A stretch of DNA of 64,000 bases. Origin: Clostridiales bacterium (GTDB lineage Bacteria; Bacillota; Clostridia; Saccharofermentanales; Saccharofermentanaceae). Numbering within the stretch: the stretch's first letter is position 1; every line of letters begins with the position of its first letter. The position numbers and the translations under genes are program-made. The stretch lies in assembly GCA_017527865.1 (NCBI GenBank), contig JAFXPN010000014.1, positions 1 through 64,000 on the forward strand, in the 5' to 3' direction. Positions 60,481 to 64,000 of this stretch are shown in pieces. The notes under the pieces are model-generated. The model searched no databases and was not told the origin of the DNA. It saw only the letters and a program-made list of their open reading frames with translations.

Positions 60481-60977
60481 TATCGATCCTCCGACTTCTG
60501 CTTCGTGTATTCTACAAGTCCGCCCGCATCGATTATCTTCTTTATGAACACGGGAAATGGCTTGGCGGTAAATGTTTGTCCTGTCGTAAGATCCCTGATC
60601 ATTCCGGTGTCAAAATCCGCTTCAACCTCATCGCCTTTGCCGATCGCCGAAGCGGCTTCGGGACTTTCCATGATCGGAAGTCCGACATTTATCGCATTGC
60701 GGTAAAAGATCCTCGCGAAGCTGTCGGCTATCACGAGACTTATGCCGGAAGCCTTAATGGCAATAGGCGCATGCTCACGTGAAGACCCGCAGCCGAAATT
60801 CTTTCCGCCGACCATTATGTCGCCTTCCTTAACATCATCAACAAACGACGGATCTATATCCTCCATGCAGTGCGCCGCCAGATGAGAAGGATCGGCGGAG
60901 GTCAGATGTCTTGCAGGTATGATGACATCTGTATCGACATCGTTTCCGTATTTAAAGGCTTTTCCCTTTACTGTCAT
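60480..60977 (-). CDS. leuD: 3-Isopropylmalate dehydratase small subunit
   Basis: 165 residues. [36 protein letters not shown] and [12 protein letters not shown] are the small-subunit blocks. Belongs to the shorter clostridial/archaeal LeuD type that pairs with the 420-residue LeuC. AAGGAGG precedes the ATG; one base after leuC. Confidence 0.96.
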   Translation of the reverse strand: MTVKGKAFKYGNDVDTDVIIPARHLTSADPSHLAAHCMEDIDPSFVDDVKEGDIMVGGKNFGCGSSREHAPIAIKASGISLVIADSFARIFYRNAINVGLPIMESPEAASAIGKGDEVEADFDTGMIRDLTTGQTFTAKPFPVFIKKIIDAGGLVEYTKQKSEDR

Positions 60978-60978
60978 A

Positions 60979-62268
60979 TCACGCCTCCTTAAGCTCGCCG
61001 GGCACGGCTACACGTCCCATGACCGCAGATGCCACGGCAACAGGGACTCCTGCAAGGATCACTTCAGATCTGACATGACCCATTCTTCCGACAAAATTGC
61101 GGTTAGTCGTTGACACGCATCTCTCGCCTTCCGCCAGAATTCCCATATGGCCGCCGAGACAAGGCCCGCAAGTCGGAGTCGATATAACGCATCCCGCGTC
61201 ATCAAACACCTCAAGCCACCCTTCATCCAAAGCCTTGCGGTATACACGCTGCGAACCGGGGATGATTATGCAGCGTATTCCGTCTGCGACCTTCCTCCCT
61301 GCGAAAAGCTCAGCGGCGATCCTTATATCTTCTTCTCTTCCGTTTGTACAGGAACCGATAACGACCTGATCGATCTTCATATCCTTAACATCGGATGCAG
61401 GCCTGGTATTGGAAGGAAGATGAGGAAGAGCGACAGTCAGCGGAACCCCGTCAAGGTCTATCCGGATCTCAGCTGAATAATCTGCATCTTCATCAGGTTC
61501 GTAAACCTTATAATCACCGCGTGTGAAGCGTTCGGGGTCAGTCTTCTTAATGTATTCTACGGTTATATCATCAACAGGGAATATTCCGTTCTTGGCGCCG
61601 CATTCGATCGCCATATTGGAGATCGTAAGACGCTGATCCATTGACAGATGCTTCACCCCGTCACCCGTAAACTCAAGAGACTTATAAAGAGCGCCGTCAA
61701 CACCGATCATTCCTATAAGATGAAGTATTATGTCCTTGCCGGTAACATAAGGACCGGGTCTGCCCGTAAGTATGACCCTGACCGCTTCCGGCACCTTAAA
61801 CCATGTGGAGCCGGAGACAAGAGCGCAGGCGAGGTCTGTGGAGCCTACACCCGTCGCGAAAGCTCCGAGTGCTCCGTACGTACAGGTGTGTGAATCCGCG
61901 CCGATGACTGCGTCACCCGGAAACACAAGACCGTTGTCAGGAATGATGACATGCTCTATCCCCATTCCCTTCTGACCGAGTTCATAATAATGGGTGATAT
62001 CCTGCCCGCGTGCAAAACAGCGCATGCATTTTGTAAGTTCGGCAGACTTTATGTCCTTATTAGGCGTAAAGTGGTCCGGAACCAATATGACCCTGTCCTT
62101 ATCAAATACCCGCGATGCGCCCATTTCCCCGAACACCTTGATAGCAGGGGGTGTCGTAACATCATTCCCGAGGACTTTATCAAGCCCTGCTTCAATAAGA
62201 TCTCCGGCGGCAACTTCGGAAAGTCCCGCATGATCTGCCAGTATCTTCTGTGTCATTGTCATTCCCAT
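60979..62268 (-). CDS. leuC: 3-Isopropylmalate dehydratase large subunit
   Basis: 429 residues; with LeuD isomerises 2- to 3-isopropylmalate using a 4Fe-4S cluster. Cluster cysteines: [17 protein letters not shown] and CGPCLGG. The length and motifs are of the homoaconitase-like type, not the longer enterobacterial LeuC. CAGGTATC precedes the ATG at 62268. leuA is not in this window. No T-box or leucine leader seen in the 40 bases upstream; the aquaporin terminator lies just beyond. Confidence 0.96.
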   Translation of the reverse strand: MGMTMTQKILADHAGLSEVAAGDLIEAGLDKVLGNDVTTPPAIKVFGEMGASRVFDKDRVILVPDHFTPNKDIKSAELTKCMRCFARGQDITHYYELGQKGMGIEHVIIPDNGLVFPGDAVIGADSHTCTYGALGAFATGVGSTDLACALVSGSTWFKVPEAVRVILTGRPGPYVTGKDIILHLIGMIGVDGALYKSLEFTGDGVKHLSMDQRLTISNMAIECGAKNGIFPVDDITVEYIKKTDPERFTRGDYKVYEPDEDADYSAEIRIDLDGVPLTVALPHLPSNTRPASDVKDMKIDQVVIGSCTNGREEDIRIAAELFAGRKVADGIRCIIIPGSQRVYRKALDEGWLEVFDDAGCVISTPTCGPCLGGHMGILAEGERCVSTTNRNFVGRMGHVRSEVILAGVPVAVASAVMGRVAVPGELKEA

Positions 62269-62308
62269 GAAAGATACCTGCCTTTCGATACATATATCTG
62301 ATGATACA

Positions 62309-62344
62309 ATAAAAAACGCCTGTGCGGTAAGGCAAAGGCGTTTT
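62309..62344 (-). terminator. Terminator of the aquaporin gene
   Basis: Stem AAAACGCCT/AGGCGTTTT with a 14-base loop; on the minus strand it is followed by TTTTTTATT. Also a possible T run on the plus strand. Confidence 0.85.
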
Positions 62345-62380
62345 GAGTGTAAAACAATTATTAATTCTGATCTTTAAGTA

Positions 62381-63067
62381 TTACTTCTTCTCCTCGGAAA
62401 GAAACTTCCATACGAGAGCAGCGAGAGCGCCGCCGACAAGGGGAGCTACGATGAATACCCAGCAGTTTGCAAGAGCTGCGCCGCCTGCGAAGATTGCAGA
62501 TGCAAAGGATCTTGCGGGGTTTACGGAAGTGCCCGTAAAGGCAATACCGAAGATGTGAACGAGAACAAGGGCAAGACCGATAACAATACCGGCAACATTC
62601 CCGAATTCAGGCTTGCTCGTAACGCCTAAGATGGCAAGAACGAATATGAATGTAAGAAGGATCTCGATGAAGATGGACTGGCCGATGCTGTTGTTGTACA
62701 GTCCGTTAGCTCCGAATCCGTTTACAGCGGGATCAAAACCCATAACAGCGCCGAGGCATGCCGCGCCGACGATACCGCCTAAGAACTGGGAAATGATGTA
62801 TCCGCAGAAGTCCTTGGCGCTCATCTTGCCCGAGATATGAACGGCAAGCGATACAGCCGGATTGATATGACATCCGGAGATATTGCCGATAGAATAAGCC
62901 ATCGCGACGATAACAAAGCCGAAGGCCAGAGCCGTAAGCAGATAAGCGGTCGTTGCGCTGCCGTCACCGGTCACCTTATCACCGACTTTTGCAGCTGTTC
63001 CGCAGGCAGCAAATACCAATACAAATGTGCCGATGAATTCGGCCACATACTTCTTGATTGAATCCAT
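62381..63067 (-). CDS. Aquaporin / glycerol facilitator (MIP family)
   Basis: 228 residues and six membrane helices plus two half helices. Both selectivity motifs are intact: HINPAVSLAVHISG and VNPARSFASA. The aromatic/Arg filter looks like the water type (His in NISGCHINP, Phe-rich helix), so AqpZ-like, but glycerol is not excluded. GGGGG lies ahead of the ATG. Single gene with a terminator. Confidence 0.92.
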   Translation of the reverse strand: MDSIKKYVAEFIGTFVLVFAACGTAAKVGDKVTGDGSATTAYLLTALAFGFVIVAMAYSIGNISGCHINPAVSLAVHISGKMSAKDFCGYIISQFLGGIVGAACLGAVMGFDPAVNGFGANGLYNNSIGQSIFIEILLTFIFVLAILGVTSKPEFGNVAGIVIGLALVLVHIFGIAFTGTSVNPARSFASAIFAGGAALANCWVFIVAPLVGGALAALVWKFLSEEKK

Positions 63068-63128
63068 AGGAAATGTCCCCCTTACACTGGAATTAATAAT
63101 ATTAATTTAACAATTTCAAAGTTATGCG

Positions 63129-64000
63129 TCAATCGTCAGTTTGGACTATGGATGTAAAACAGATCACATATCCGTCCTGATCCTGTTTGATAACCTTAGC
63201 ATAGATCCGTTCCTGATCATGGCGGAGCATGATATTCTGCTTCAGGGGAAGTTCCGAACCTGATACGAGCAGTGCAAATCTGCCGTTGTCAGACCTTCGC
63301 GTCATCCTGCCGTGATACGTCTTTACTCCGACGGTCTTCTCTTCGAGCAGATAAAAGAGATATTCGTTATCTTCGTTACAATCCAGCCATACAATACTGT
63401 TCTCCAGATCGTTGTGGAAGATAATGTCTCCTATCCCCCTTATCTCGTAGTAACGGAGTTCATCAGGCGAACCTTTGGGAAGGAAACTACCTTCAGAAAC
63501 TATGAGAAGATCTTCGCTTATCAGACGTCTCGTATTATCAGATATATACACCTGACCTCCGACGGTAAGGCTTTCGATACGCCCTGTGATATTGACCGGT
63601 GAACCCATGCACCCGTACTTCATCTTCTTATCCGATCCGATATTGCCTACAACTACATCGCCGGTATTGATACCGATGCCCATCTCCAATTGAGGGAACC
63701 CGTTCTTGGAATTCCACTTGTTTACTTCGACAAGCGCAGCCTGCATCTCGACCGCGCACTTAACCGCAAGCGAGGCATGATCTTCAAGGTCCCGCGGAGC
63801 GCCGAATACCGTAAAGATCCCGTCTCCTAAGAATTCGATAACGGTTCCGCCGTACTTTTGTATGATTGCGACCATCGCTTCGAAGTAATGGTTAAGCACC
63901 GTGATCAGCTCTTCGGCCTTAAGTTTGGCACCGAGAGCAGTAAACCCTCTTAAGTCACTCATGAGGATGGTCACATTCTTCGCGACGCCCCCGCTCTTCT
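63129..64000 (-). CDS. Class III adenylate/guanylate cyclase, C-terminal part (cut by window edge)
   Basis: At least 290 residues; the frame stays open through the window edge, so the N-terminal sensor part is missing. The cyclase domain has metal Asp in SDLRGFT and FLGDGIFTVFG, and the transition-state Asn/Arg in VNITGRIES. The base-selecting positions are Glu (EFLGDG) and Ser (MGSPVN) instead of the Lys/Asp of typical adenylate cyclases, so cAMP or cGMP cannot be told. A C-terminal 100-residue domain follows, with RRSDNG and a final beta-rich part (AKVIKQDQDGYVICF) that could be PilZ-like. Confidence 0.82.
   Translation of the reverse strand, partial: KSGGVAKNVTILMSDLRGFTALGAKLKAEELITVLNHYFEAMVAIIQKYGGTVIEFLGDGIFTVFGAPRDLEDHASLAVKCAVEMQAALVEVNKWNSKNGFPQLEMGIGINTGDVVVGNIGSDKKMKYGCMGSPVNITGRIESLTVGGQVYISDNTRRLISEDLLIVSEGSFLPKGSPDELRYYEIRGIGDIIFHNDLENSIVWLDCNEDNEYLFYLLEEKTVGVKTYHGRMTRRSDNGRFALLVSGSELPLKQNIMLRHDQERIYAKVIKQDQDGYVICFTSIVQTDD

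Noticed and set aside
62269..62308. T-box or leucine attenuator before leuC
   Set aside because: The gap is about 40 bases, with no leader peptide, no T-box sequence and no second hairpin.
1..64000. Insertion sequences, prophage, CRISPR arrays, rRNA genes
   Set aside because: No transposase or integrase motif, no regularly spaced repeats and no rRNA-like sequence was seen on either strand; no gene-free stretch exceeds about 300 bases apart from 2326-2687, which holds the two tRNA-Pro genes with their promoter and terminator.

Overview
The window reads as a chromosomal stretch of a low-to-medium GC Firmicute, most likely an anaerobic Clostridia member (Lachnospiraceae or Saccharofermentans-like). 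This rests on protein families and gene order only: acpP-rnc-smc-ftsY, infC-rpmI-rplT behind an attenuated leader, a Clostridia-type ParE/ParC pair, a TPP-riboswitch thiM-thiE-thiD operon, and TTGACA-17-TATAAT promoters with GGAGG ribosome binding sites. There is no IS element, prophage, CRISPR array or rRNA operon. Almost all sequence is coding and most genes lie on the minus strand in tightly overlapping operons.

Layout. 1-2.3 kb: start of an AtpI-like gene, then thyA / histidine phosphatase / folA. 2.4-4.1 kb (+): two tRNA-Pro genes and a MATE exporter. 4.1-5.3 kb: secreted SH3-NlpC/P60 hydrolase. 5.3-9.6 kb: a self-contained four-gene signalling operon (PIN-like domain fused to a protein kinase, TerY-type VWA, PP2C phosphatase with a C-terminal membrane anchor, charged coiled-coil protein), a divergent TerY-P-triad relative. 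9.6-12.8 kb: PH-domain protein, sirtuin with a lysine-rich tail, membrane-anchored MutS-like ATPase. 12.9-19.1 kb: parE, parC and a degenerate polysaccharide-deacetylase-like protein. 19.3-25.2 kb: rpsO, ftsY, smc, rnc, acpP. 25.3-29 kb: pgsA, rimO, recX, recA (with a LexA-type box). 29-36 kb: proC-rnhA-nudix-ftsK-pncC-murJ operon and tRNA-Trp. 36-43 kb: unknown membrane protein, SDR, putP, citrate synthase, uppP-patatin-flavodoxin. 43-46.8 kb: NAD(P)HX epimerase, FliB-like Cys-rich protein, ZIP transporter, thiN. 46.7-51.2 kb: TPP-controlled thiamine operon. 51.2-54.9 kb: beta-mannosidase plus AGE-family isomerase. 54.9-56.3 kb: infC-rpmI-rplT. 56.3-58.1 kb: large membrane protein. 58.2-62.3 kb: aminotransferase and leuC-leuD-leuB. 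62.4-64 kb: aquaporin and the C-terminal part of a class III nucleotide cyclase.

How the genes fit together. Nucleotide and folate metabolism (thyA/folA), chromosome maintenance (smc, parEC, ftsK, recA/recX), envelope building (murJ, uppP, pgsA) and thiamine supply form the housekeeping core. The thiamine operon has thiM, thiE, thiD and tenA and a HAD phosphatase, with thiN encoded convergently; this suggests a route through free thiamine. The accessory candidates for new biology are the kinase/VWA/PP2C/coiled-coil operon and the PH-sirtuin-MutS cluster. A recurring regulatory feature is a -10 box exactly six bases before an ATG with no ribosome binding site, which implies leaderless mRNAs for several genes, including the kinase operon. 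All functional statements come from reading motifs by eye; no database search was run.
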